Positions 1 through 5,802 of a stretch of DNA of 11,106 nt are shown piece by piece. A model generated the notes under the pieces. That model worked only from the letters and a program-made list of their open reading frames with translations, was not told the DNA's origin and ran no database searches. The stretch covers positions 6,085 to 17,190 of the forward strand of contig JAHZHV010000083.1 of the NCBI GenBank assembly GCA_019420085.1. The letters are read 5' to 3'. Each line of letters opens with the position of its first letter. Position 1 is the stretch's first letter. Made by a program: the position numbers and the translations under genes. The stretch is from Christensenella sp. GTDB taxonomy: Bacteria; Bacillota; Clostridia; Christensenellales; Maliibacteriaceae.

Positions 1-585
1 AATGCACAGCTGCGGCGGGAGGATATCACGGATGATATGCTGCGCGATGCGGCACATCTGCATTATGGTTCTTTTGGCCCGCTGACGGCATTGGATGGCG
101 CAGGCGGTGCGGATCTGCTGCGGCGTGCACATGAGTTGGGATTGAGTACCAGTATGGACGTTAAAGGCTTGGGACGCGATTTTTCGCGTTTGGAGCCGAT
201 GCTGCCGTATGTGGATCTGTTTATGCCAAATATTGATGAGGTTACGGATCTGACCGGATTGGATGATCTGGAACAGATCGAAACGTTCTTTTTGTCGCGC
301 GGCGTGGGAACACTGTGCGTTAAAATGGCAGAGCGCGGTGTATTCTTAAGCGACGGACAGGAGCGCATGACGCTTGCTGCACAGGAGGAAATTGTCGATA
401 TTATGGGGGCGGGAGATGCATTTTGTGCCGGCTTTATTTCAGCGCGGCTTTGCGGCATGTCGCTGCGTGAATGCGGAACCTTTGCTTCGCTGGCATCCAA
501 ACAGTGCCTGGCAACGGCTGGTGCAAGCGCATGGTGTGTGCATGCGCAGCAATTGGAAGATCAGATGCATCGAATGTTGAAATGA
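1..585 (+). CDS. PfkB/ribokinase-family carbohydrate kinase, 3' part (5' end outside window)
   Basis: The frame is open from the first base, so the start codon lies upstream of the window. The 194 visible residues are the C-terminal part of a PfkB-family (ribokinase-like) kinase, a family that transfers phosphate from ATP to a sugar or related small molecule in the cytoplasm. The key evidence is the family signature DIMGAGDAFCAGF, encoded around bases 397-435, whose GAGD aspartate (codon 415-417) is the expected catalytic base. Upstream, MPNIDEV (about bases 223-243) matches the usual 'N..E' segment of the family. Substrate-determining N-terminal residues are missing, so the substrate cannot be named. 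The gene ends at TGA 583-585, immediately before a strong terminator. It is therefore transcriptionally separate from the transporter cluster, though it could act on that pathway's product (inference). Confidence 0.9.
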   Translation, partial: NAQLRREDITDDMLRDAAHLHYGSFGPLTALDGAGGADLLRRAHELGLSTSMDVKGLGRDFSRLEPMLPYVDLFMPNIDEVTDLTGLDDLEQIETFFLSRGVGTLCVKMAERGVFLSDGQERMTLAAQEEIVDIMGAGDAFCAGFISARLCGMSLRECGTFASLASKQCLATAGASAWCVHAQQLEDQMHRMLK

Positions 586-597
586 TAAAAACGAATC

Positions 598-633
598 AAA
601 AAGAGACGGATGCAGGAGCATCCGTCTCTTTTT
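598..633 (+). terminator. Intrinsic terminator of the PfkB kinase gene
   Basis: A perfect 16-bp inverted repeat (598-613 with 618-633) closes on the tetraloop AGGA. Its right arm ends in a run of T residues (629-633). It starts 13 bp after the kinase stop codon. The A-run on the left arm means it could also work on the minus strand. Confidence 0.93.
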
Positions 634-1090
634 GGCAGATGAATTAAAATTTCGCAGGAATACACAGCCGGGTCGAATATAATTGTATACACAAAGGCGA
701 TGTTCTGTAACGAAATAATATGCGAAAAACAATGCATATCAAAACGAAAAAATACTTCAAAATATAGAGTATAGAGTATTGTGACGCAGGCGGCCGGAAT
801 ACAGATTTGTTCATACATCCAACAATTTGAACTGGTATTTTGATAAAGAATGCTGCTGACAGAACGAAAGACTGATATTTTCGGCAGTATATGAACCATT
901 GGTGGGTAAAAGAAAGATGATACTGGTGAATGAACATGATAAATTGTTTTCTATATTGGAATAGGCCATGCCGGAATGAGAAAAAGCCTTCCGGCGCCAT
1001 GGTATATACGGCAAGCCAGAACGTTGCAATTGCATGGATGCCGGCATCCGCGCAATGCCCAAAATGAAATTCGGTATAGGGAACATTTCA
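634..1090. other. Gene-poor AT-rich stretch, no convincing coding sequence
   Basis: About 460 bp between the kinase terminator and the tRNA terminator. Open frames on both strands are short, overlap one another, lack ribosome binding sites and give low-complexity or Cys/Phe/Ile-rich translations, so I call none. Visible elements are a tandem ATAGAGT repeat (764-777) inside a weak AATACT/AGTATT inverted repeat (751-780), a GCCGGAA/TTCCGGC inverted repeat (970-976 with 989-995), and a 14-bp palindrome inside a longer imperfect inverted repeat (1029-1056). Confidence 0.5.
1029..1056. repeat. Imperfect inverted repeat around a 14-bp perfect palindrome
   Basis: GGATGCCGGCATCC (1036-1049) is a perfect palindrome. 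After two mismatched bases on each side it continues as ATTGC (1029-1033) and GCAAT (1052-1056). A second palindrome, TGCAATTGCA (1025-1034), overlaps its left arm. It could be a protein-binding site or a hairpin. No T-run follows on the plus strand and no adjacent gene gives it a role. Confidence 0.6.
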
Positions 1091-1091
1091 T

Positions 1092-1121
1092 AAAAAAGAA
1101 GCAAGCATTAATGCTTGCTTC
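1092..1121 (-). terminator. Intrinsic terminator of tRNA-Ser
   Basis: The segment 1098-1121 is a perfect 24-bp palindrome, giving a 10-bp stem with a TTAA loop. On the minus strand it is followed by six T residues (A-run 1092-1097 on the plus strand). It lies 4 bp beyond the tRNA 3' end. Confidence 0.92.
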
Positions 1122-1125
1122 GAAG

Positions 1126-1217
1126 TGGCGGAGAAGGAGGGATTCGAACCCTCGAGGCGCGTTAACGCCTACACGATTTCCAGTCGTGCGCCCTCGACCA
1201 AACTAGGCGACTTCTCC
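1126..1217 (-). tRNA. tRNA-Ser, anticodon GGA
   Basis: The 92-nt cloverleaf reads on the minus strand. The acceptor stem is GGAGAAG/CTTCTCC, followed by discriminator G and an encoded CCA (1126-1128). The anticodon arm CACGA-CTGGAAA-TCGTG places anticodon GGA at plus positions 1179-1181, reading UCC and UCU codons. The long class II variable arm (stem AGGCG/CGCCT) is diagnostic of serine, leucine and bacterial tyrosine tRNAs. The T arm is GAGGG-TTCGAAT-CCCTC. It has its own promoter and terminator, so it is a single-gene unit. The seryl-tRNA synthetase that charges it is also in this window. Confidence 0.98.
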
Positions 1218-1293
1218 ATGTTATCATAAAAATTGACACAAACACATATTGTACCAACGGTGAACAAATGCAATATATTGTCCACGGGTACAG

Positions 1294-1322
1294 ATTATAC
1301 AAAATCTGCTGTAAAAAGTCAA
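1294..1322 (-). promoter_or_regulatory. Promoter of tRNA-Ser (sigma-A type)
   Basis: On the minus strand, a -35 box TTGACT (plus 1317-1322) and a perfect -10 box TATAAT (plus 1294-1299) are separated by 17 bp. Transcription should start near 1287, giving a 5' leader of about 70 nt for RNase P to remove. Confidence 0.85.
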
Positions 1323-1444
1323 TGGTTTTTTCGAAGATCGGAAAAATCAAATTTGGACACAATATATGCATATATATTCGCCTGTTACGCCGAAAACAGA
1401 GTACTCATGCATTTTACAAAAAAGTTAAATCGAAATTATGGTCA

Positions 1445-1473
1445 TTGACAATACAAGAAGATGGCGGTATCAT
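1445..1473 (+). promoter_or_regulatory. Promoter of the sugar transporter/isomerase cluster
   Basis: A perfect -35 box TTGACA (1445-1450) and a -10 box TATCAT (1468-1473, 5 of 6 matches) have the ideal 17-bp spacing. The start would be near 1480, about 230 nt before the ATPase start codon. No other promoter this good lies between here and the ATPase gene. The -10 box sits inside an inverted repeat, annotated separately. Confidence 0.8.
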
Positions 1474-1479
1474 ACTGCC
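1463..1479. promoter_or_regulatory. Candidate operator: palindrome over the -10 box
   Basis: The 17-bp segment GGCGGTATCATACTGCC is an inverted repeat of 8-bp arms around a central C, with one G/T mismatch. It fully covers the -10 hexamer, so a bound dimeric repressor would block RNA polymerase. That placement is typical of repressor operators such as LacI- or GntR-family sites. No regulator gene is present in the window, so the binding protein is unknown. Confidence 0.5.
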
Positions 1480-1710
1480 ATGGCATAAAGGACGGGTTAC
1501 CGGTACGATTGAAAGAAGGAACGACCGGATAGAAAGAACCTTAGAGTAAACACAATGGCTGAAAAGACTTGTGTTTTTGTACACGCAAAGACGTGGGAGC
1601 AGCTGACGGAAAAAATGAAAGGTATGGTTTCGGTGATACGATAGCGGATCAAACCGGAACTATGTTGCCCGAAAAAAGGGCGAAATAAAAACCGGAGGGG
1701 TGATACACGC
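1480..1710 (+). promoter_or_regulatory. Structured 5' leader of the transporter operon
   Basis: About 230 nt with no credible ORF lie between the promoter and the ATPase gene. It contains a weak AT-rich hairpin (1548-1555 with 1569-1576), an 8-bp stem (1627-1634 with 1653-1660, one G-U pair) and a GCCC/GGGC hairpin (1667-1670 with 1678-1681). The sequence AAACCGGA occurs at 1651-1658 and again at 1689-1696, where it overlaps the ribosome binding site GGAGGGG (1694-1700). It matches no riboswitch class that I recognise. A regulatory role is inference. Confidence 0.4.
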
Positions 1711-3249
1711 ATGGCAGAATTGTTTCGGATGGAAGGGATAACCAAGACCTTCCCCGGAGTCAAGGCGCTGGACAATGTATCGTTTTCAGTCGACGAGGGC
1801 GAAGTGCATGGCCTCGTAGGCGAGAATGGTGCAGGAAAGTCGACATTGATGAAGGTCATGTCGGGCGTTTACCAGGCTGACGAGGGAAAGATCTTCATCC
1901 GTGGCGAAGAAGTCCACATCAACAATGTTGCCAAAGCACAGGAACTTGGCGTAGCGATTATTTTTCAGGAGTTGAACCTTTGCCCTGAATTGACGGTCGC
2001 TGACAACATTTTCCTTGGACGCGCACCCATGAAGATGGGTGGACTGTTTATCGACGAGAAGAAGCTGCACAAGGAAGCAAAACGCATTCTCGATGACTTG
2101 GGGATTGATTTGAATACCTACACGGCTGTCAAGAATCTGCCCATTGCAAAGCAGCAGATGGTCGAGATTGCAAAGGCAATCTCCATGAATTCGCAGATTC
2201 TCGTACTGGACGAACCGACGGCGGCGCTTTCCGAAAAGGAAATTGAACAGTTGATGGATATTATCCGCAACCTGCAGAAAAAGGGCGTCGGTATGGTTTA
2301 TATCTCTCACCGCCTGGAAGAGCTTGGCATGATTTGCCAGCGCGTTTCCGTTCTGCGCGATGGCCAGTATCAGGGCACGCGTCAGATGGAAGGCCTGACG
2401 ATGGATGAATTGGTGAACATGATCGTTGGACGTACCTTGGACGACCGCTATCCCAAGCATGTGCGCACGATCGGTGATGTCGCTATTGAGATTGATAATT
2501 TGGAGGGCAATGCGCGCCGCCATGTTAAGGTCGATCATTTGGCCGTCCGCCATGGTGAAATCCTTGGTGTCGCAGGCCTGATGGGGGCTGGCCGGTCGGA
2601 GATTTTCCGTGCGGTTTACGGTGCGGATCCTGCAAAGAAGGAAATTAAGATTGATGGTGTTCCTGTGACAATCAAAAACCCGGCACAGGCGAACCGTTAT
2701 GGTATCGGGTTTGTAACAGAAAACCGCAAACTGGATGGCTTGGCATTGAGCTTGGATGTCATGTTTAATATCAACATGGCGCACACGGATGCTATGACGA
2801 AGTTCGGTTTTGTCAGTGCAAAGCAGGAACTTGAAAATGCGCGTAAATATATCGATGCAATTCGCATTCGTACGCCAAGTCATTATCAGCTGTGCCGCAA
2901 CCTGTCCGGTGGTAACCAGCAGAAGGTTGTCGTAGCAAAGTGGCTGTGCAACGATGTTAAGATTTTGATCATTGATGAGCCTACTCGTGGTATCGATGTT
3001 GGTTCCAAGTTTGAAATTTACGAGCTGCTCAATCAGCTTTCGGATCAGGGCGTGGCGATCATCATGATCTCCTCCGAACTGCCTGAGATCCTTGGCATGA
3101 GCGATCGCGTCATCGTCATTCACGAGGGCGAGATCAACGGTGAGATGCCCACCAGTGAAGCGACGCAGGAGAAGCTTTTGTTCCTTGCTGCGGGCTACAA
3201 CAAGCTGGAAGGCGACGTTCTGGGCGGCCAGAAGGCTGCTGCTGAATAA
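1711..3249 (+). CDS. Sugar ABC transporter ATP-binding protein (RbsA/XylG-type, CUT2 family)
   Basis: This 512-residue double ATPase energises uptake of an unphosphorylated sugar at the inner face of the membrane. The N-terminal half has Walker A GENGAGKST (37-45), an ABC signature of the LPIAKQQMVEIAKA type (from 143) instead of LSGGQ, and Walker B LDEPTAAL with D167-E168. The C-terminal half has a degenerate Walker A, GLMGAGRSE (about 289-297, Lys replaced by Arg), a canonical LSGGNQQK (398-405) and Walker B IIDEPTRG (D422-E423). This asymmetry and the length of about 500 residues are typical of CUT2 sugar ATPases (RbsA, XylG, MglA). The start is supported by GGAGGGGTG just upstream. The permease follows after 47 bp, and this is the first gene of the cluster. 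The sugar cannot be identified from the ATPase. Confidence 0.95.
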   Translation: MAELFRMEGITKTFPGVKALDNVSFSVDEGEVHGLVGENGAGKSTLMKVMSGVYQADEGKIFIRGEEVHINNVAKAQELGVAIIFQELNLCPELTVADNIFLGRAPMKMGGLFIDEKKLHKEAKRILDDLGIDLNTYTAVKNLPIAKQQMVEIAKAISMNSQILVLDEPTAALSEKEIEQLMDIIRNLQKKGVGMVYISHRLEELGMICQRVSVLRDGQYQGTRQMEGLTMDELVNMIVGRTLDDRYPKHVRTIGDVAIEIDNLEGNARRHVKVDHLAVRHGEILGVAGLMGAGRSEIFRAVYGADPAKKEIKIDGVPVTIKNPAQANRYGIGFVTENRKLDGLALSLDVMFNINMAHTDAMTKFGFVSAKQELENARKYIDAIRIRTPSHYQLCRNLSGGNQQKVVVAKWLCNDVKILIIDEPTRGIDVGSKFEIYELLNQLSDQGVAIIMISSELPEILGMSDRVIVIHEGEINGEMPTSEATQEKLLFLAAGYNKLEGDVLGGQKAAAE

Positions 3250-3296
3250 GCGGATACTTTGCAATTCGAGATTCAACGGAAAAGAGGTTTGTAGAT

Positions 3297-4298
3297 ATGC
3301 AAAAGGCAACTTTCATGCAAAAGATGAGCCCGAGCACCAAAAAGATGCTGGTTTCCGGCTCCGCTCTGATTCTGCTTTATATCCTGTTTGCGGTTTTGAA
3401 GCCTGAGAGCTTCATGACGCAGAATAACCAGATTAACATCCTGCATCAGGTTGTTACGTATTCTATCGTCGGCTATGGCCTGACTTATTGCCTGGTTGGC
3501 GGCTGCACAGACCTGTCCGCAGGTTCGACGCTTGGTCTTGCAGGCATGATTGTCATGTGGGGCATCATGGCTGGTATGCCGGTATGGCTGTCCTTTATCA
3601 TTACGATCCTGGCCGGCGTCGTGATGGGCATTATCAATGGTGTTTCTACCCAGATTCTTGGCGTTATTCCCTTCGTTGCAACGTTGGGTACCCAGTGGGT
3701 ATTCCGTGGTTTGACGTATATCGTAACTGACGGTCGTCCGTTGTTTGGCGCCGACATCAAGAGTGATGTGGCTGCAGAGCAGTTCGCTTTCTTTGGTGCT
3801 TCTCGTGTTGGTGCGTCCGATAGTTTCTATGGCATTCCGGTTTCCGTCATTATCATGATCGTCCTTGGTATTATCATGGGCATCATTCTTTCCAAGACGG
3901 CTTACGGCCGCAAGCTGTATGCCTGCGGGTCGAACGTTGAGGCGGCGCGTCTGTCCGGTATTAACGTTGTCCGCGTTCGCATCATCATGTATGTCCTGTG
4001 CGGCATCATGGCCTCTATCGCTGGCGTGATCACGGCGTCCCGTGCATCTTCTGCACAGCCCACGGCTGGTACCGGTTACGAATTCCAGGCGATTGTTGCT
4101 TCCGTTTTGGGCGGCGTTGCCATGAGCGGCGGCGAAGGTAACATTCTCAACACCGTTATCGGTTCTCTGATTATGGGTATCATGCGTAACGGCATGAACG
4201 TCTGCGGTATCAACACGTATTGGCAGCAGGTTGTTCTGGGTGCATTGCTGGTCGCAGCTGTCGCACTGGAAGCTTACCGTAACCGCAAGTTCACCTGA
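3297..4298 (+). CDS. Sugar ABC transporter permease (RbsC-type, CUT2 family)
   Basis: This 333-residue hydrophobic protein would form the membrane channel, probably as a homodimer, for the double ATPase encoded just upstream. Membrane segments are visible around residues 17-34, 48-68, 75-94, 98-116, 121-140, 179-199, 224-246, 262-277, 285-303 and 309-327. The family hallmarks are GGCTDLSAGSTLGLAG (68-83), matching the usual GG.DLS.GS motif, and the cytoplasmic coupling loop GRKLYACGSNVEAARLSGI (204-222), which contacts the ATPase. The start ATG is preceded by AGAGG 9 nt upstream. The following intergenic region of about 180 bp is long for an operon and carries a stable hairpin. Substrate is not predictable. 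Confidence 0.94.
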   Translation: MQKATFMQKMSPSTKKMLVSGSALILLYILFAVLKPESFMTQNNQINILHQVVTYSIVGYGLTYCLVGGCTDLSAGSTLGLAGMIVMWGIMAGMPVWLSFIITILAGVVMGIINGVSTQILGVIPFVATLGTQWVFRGLTYIVTDGRPLFGADIKSDVAAEQFAFFGASRVGASDSFYGIPVSVIIMIVLGIIMGIILSKTAYGRKLYACGSNVEAARLSGINVVRVRIIMYVLCGIMASIAGVITASRASSAQPTAGTGYEFQAIVASVLGGVAMSGGEGNILNTVIGSLIMGIMRNGMNVCGINTYWQQVVLGALLVAAVALEAYRNRKFT

Positions 4299-4352
4299 TA
4301 ATTGGGTGAAGCGATTTGAAAAGGCGAATGCCTTGAGCGTAGTTGGTTGTTG

Positions 4353-4380
4353 CACACGGGCAGGGTCGCCTGCCCGCGTG
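4353..4380 (+). promoter_or_regulatory. Stable intercistronic hairpin between permease and binding-protein genes
   Basis: A 12-bp GC-rich stem (4353-4364 with 4369-4380) has one A/C mismatch and a GTCG loop. No T-run follows, so it does not look like an efficient terminator. Smaller hairpins flank it: AAGGC/GCCTT (4321-4334) and TGTTGA/TCAACA (4438-4454). Similar intercistronic stems in other binding-protein transporter operons protect mRNA 3' ends or cause partial termination. That role here is inference. Confidence 0.55.
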
Positions 4381-4477
4381 TTCCAACATATATTTAGCCG
4401 AACAATCGGCAGAAGTCCCTTTTCCAAACTGTGTACCTGTTGACAACATCAACACACTTCTTTAAGGAGGAACACTC

Positions 4478-5602
4478 ATGAAGAAATTCTTTGCCATTTT
4501 GTTGGCACTGACGATGGTGTTCGCGCTGTTTGCTTGCTCCAACACGACGGACGACGGCCAGGCGAATACTGAGAACAACGAACAGGCAGAAGAAGAGCCG
4601 CCGGCGAGCGCAGAGAGCGACGTCAGCACGGACTTCGATCTGGAAAGCGTTACCGCTTTTGCTGAGGATGTTGAGACCGACGGCATGAAGTTCTATTGGG
4701 TCGGCAAGGTTTTGGGCGGCACGTACTGGACCGGTGTTGAAACCGGTATGACGGCTGCTGGCGATGAGCTCGGTATCGAGATCACCATGCAGGGCGTTGA
4801 GAAGGAGACCGACATCGACCAGCAGATCAACAACCTGCAGAACGCGGTTGCTGCGAACCCCGATGCGATCCTTGCTGCGCCGTGCGATTCTAAGGCTCTT
4901 GATGCTCCCATCAAAGAGGCTGAGTCCATGTATGAAGGCCCGATCATTCTGATCGATACCGTTATTTCCACCAGCGGCGGTTATGATGCTGCTCTGTTGA
5001 CCGACAACGTCAACGCTGGTGCGACGATGGCTCGTCTGCTGATGCAGGGTCTGCAGGAGAGGGGCTATACCGAAGGTAAGGTTGGCCTTGAGTGCGTAAA
5101 CACCGGTTCTCAGACTGTTATCGACCGTCAGGACGGCTTCAAGGCCTACTGGGAAGAGAACGCCGCTGAGTACGGTGTAGAGAATGTTGAAGTTCTGTGG
5201 GACGAGATCAAGGTCTCTGAGAGCGACAACAACCTGGCAATGTCCTTTGGTCAGGACTTCCAGTCCGCGTATCCGGATCTTGTTGGTCTGGCTGGTTTCA
5301 ACGGTGACTCCGTGTATTTCCTGACTTCCTTGAAGGAAGCTGGTAATAAGGATGTCATTGGTGTCGGCATGGACTTCAACATCGACTCCTATGACCTGAT
5401 GGAGCAGGGCTGGGAGTATGCGTCTGTTGCGCAGAGCACGTACAACATGGGCTACTACGGTGTGTATCTTGCGGTTGCTGCGCTTGCAGGTGAGGACCTT
5501 GGCGGTCAGCGCATTGACTCCGGTCTGTTGGAAGTCACGCAGGATAACCTGGATTCCGAAGAGGTTCAGGATTACATCGCACTGCTTCGCTCCGCTTCCT
5601 AA
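4478..5602 (+). CDS. Sugar ABC transporter substrate-binding lipoprotein (RbsB-type)
   Basis: This 374-residue extracytoplasmic binding protein captures the sugar and delivers it to the permease. The N-terminus has two lysines, a hydrophobic core and a lipobox LFAC with the lipidated Cys at residue 20. Anchoring to the outer face of the membrane by this Cys is usual in Gram-positive bacteria. Residues about 21-52 are an acidic, low-complexity Asn/Glu/Asp linker. The rest resembles the Peripla_BP_4 (ribose/galactose-binding) fold: KFYWVGKVLGGTYWTGVETG starts the first lobe, and NLQNAVAANPDAILAAPCDS (about residues 117-136) is a typical helix-strand segment of this family. A near-perfect AAGGAGG (4464-4470) lies 7 nt upstream. 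With the preceding gap this fits the usual need for more binding protein than channel. Ligand unknown; ribose-, xylose- or fucose-type aldoses are possible. Confidence 0.93.
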   Translation: MKKFFAILLALTMVFALFACSNTTDDGQANTENNEQAEEEPPASAESDVSTDFDLESVTAFAEDVETDGMKFYWVGKVLGGTYWTGVETGMTAAGDELGIEITMQGVEKETDIDQQINNLQNAVAANPDAILAAPCDSKALDAPIKEAESMYEGPIILIDTVISTSGGYDAALLTDNVNAGATMARLLMQGLQERGYTEGKVGLECVNTGSQTVIDRQDGFKAYWEENAAEYGVENVEVLWDEIKVSESDNNLAMSFGQDFQSAYPDLVGLAGFNGDSVYFLTSLKEAGNKDVIGVGMDFNIDSYDLMEQGWEYASVAQSTYNMGYYGVYLAVAALAGEDLGGQRIDSGLLEVTQDNLDSEEVQDYIALLRSAS

Positions 5603-5802
5603 CGCGCTTGCGTTTGTATCACGAAGCAGCCTAATTAAGGATTGATCTTTCTGGAAAAGGGATCAACGTAATCCCAATGGGAGAATCCCCTGGGATAAGG
5701 GCAGGGGCAGTTCCAAAGGGGACTGCCCTTGTCTGATTTTGTGACTGCCATTTCTTACGTATTGAAAAGAAAAAGTGATTCTTTCACGGAGGTAAATAAA
5801 CC
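5603..5802 (+). promoter_or_regulatory. Highly structured intergenic region between binding-protein and isomerase genes
   Basis: The 200-bp gap has several mutually exclusive inverted repeats. TTGATC (5642-5647) pairs with GATCAA (5661-5666). GGGAT (5659-5663) pairs with ATCCC (5671-5675). ATCCCA (5671-5676) pairs with TGGGAT (5691-5696), enclosing GGGA/TCCC (5679-5682 with 5686-5689). A terminator-like hairpin follows at 5705-5728. I see no good promoter before the isomerase, so that gene probably depends on read-through. The isomerase ribosome binding site GGAGG is at 5788-5792. Confidence 0.5.
5705..5740 (+). terminator. Possible weak terminator or attenuator after the binding-protein gene
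   Basis: A 10-bp stem (5705-5714 with 5719-5728, one G-U pair) with loop AAAG is followed by the T-rich but interrupted TTGTCTGATTTT. An alternative perfect 8-bp stem AAGGGCAG/CTGCCCTT (5697-5704 with 5723-5730) competes for the same right arm. Imperfect termination would give less isomerase than binding-protein mRNA. Confidence 0.5.

Noticed and set aside
561..1104. Several overlapping minus-strand open frames of about 100 codons
   Set aside because: They overlap each other in different frames, have no ribosome binding sites, and give Phe/Ile/Cys-rich translations typical of AT-rich non-coding DNA.
976..1206. Plus-strand open frame of 76 codons running into the tRNA gene
   Set aside because: It overlaps the tRNA terminator and most of the tRNA gene on the other strand and lacks a ribosome binding site. 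The apparent 'RRRDSNPRG' stretch is just translated tRNA sequence.
1786..3309. Long minus-strand open frame (507 codons) antisense to the ATPase gene
   Set aside because: It is a mirror of a highly biased real gene. Its translation has no recognisable domain, is rich in His, Gln, Asn and Asp, and has no supported start.
3273..4427. Minus-strand open frame (384 codons) antisense to the permease gene
   Set aside because: The translation is hydrophilic and repetitive (Asp, Asn, His, Thr), as expected for the reverse of a membrane protein gene. No start signal is present.
4440..4468. Possible promoter directly before the binding-protein gene
   Set aside because: TTGACA is present, but 17 bp downstream the sequence is TAAGGA, which is the ribosome binding site and not a -10 box.
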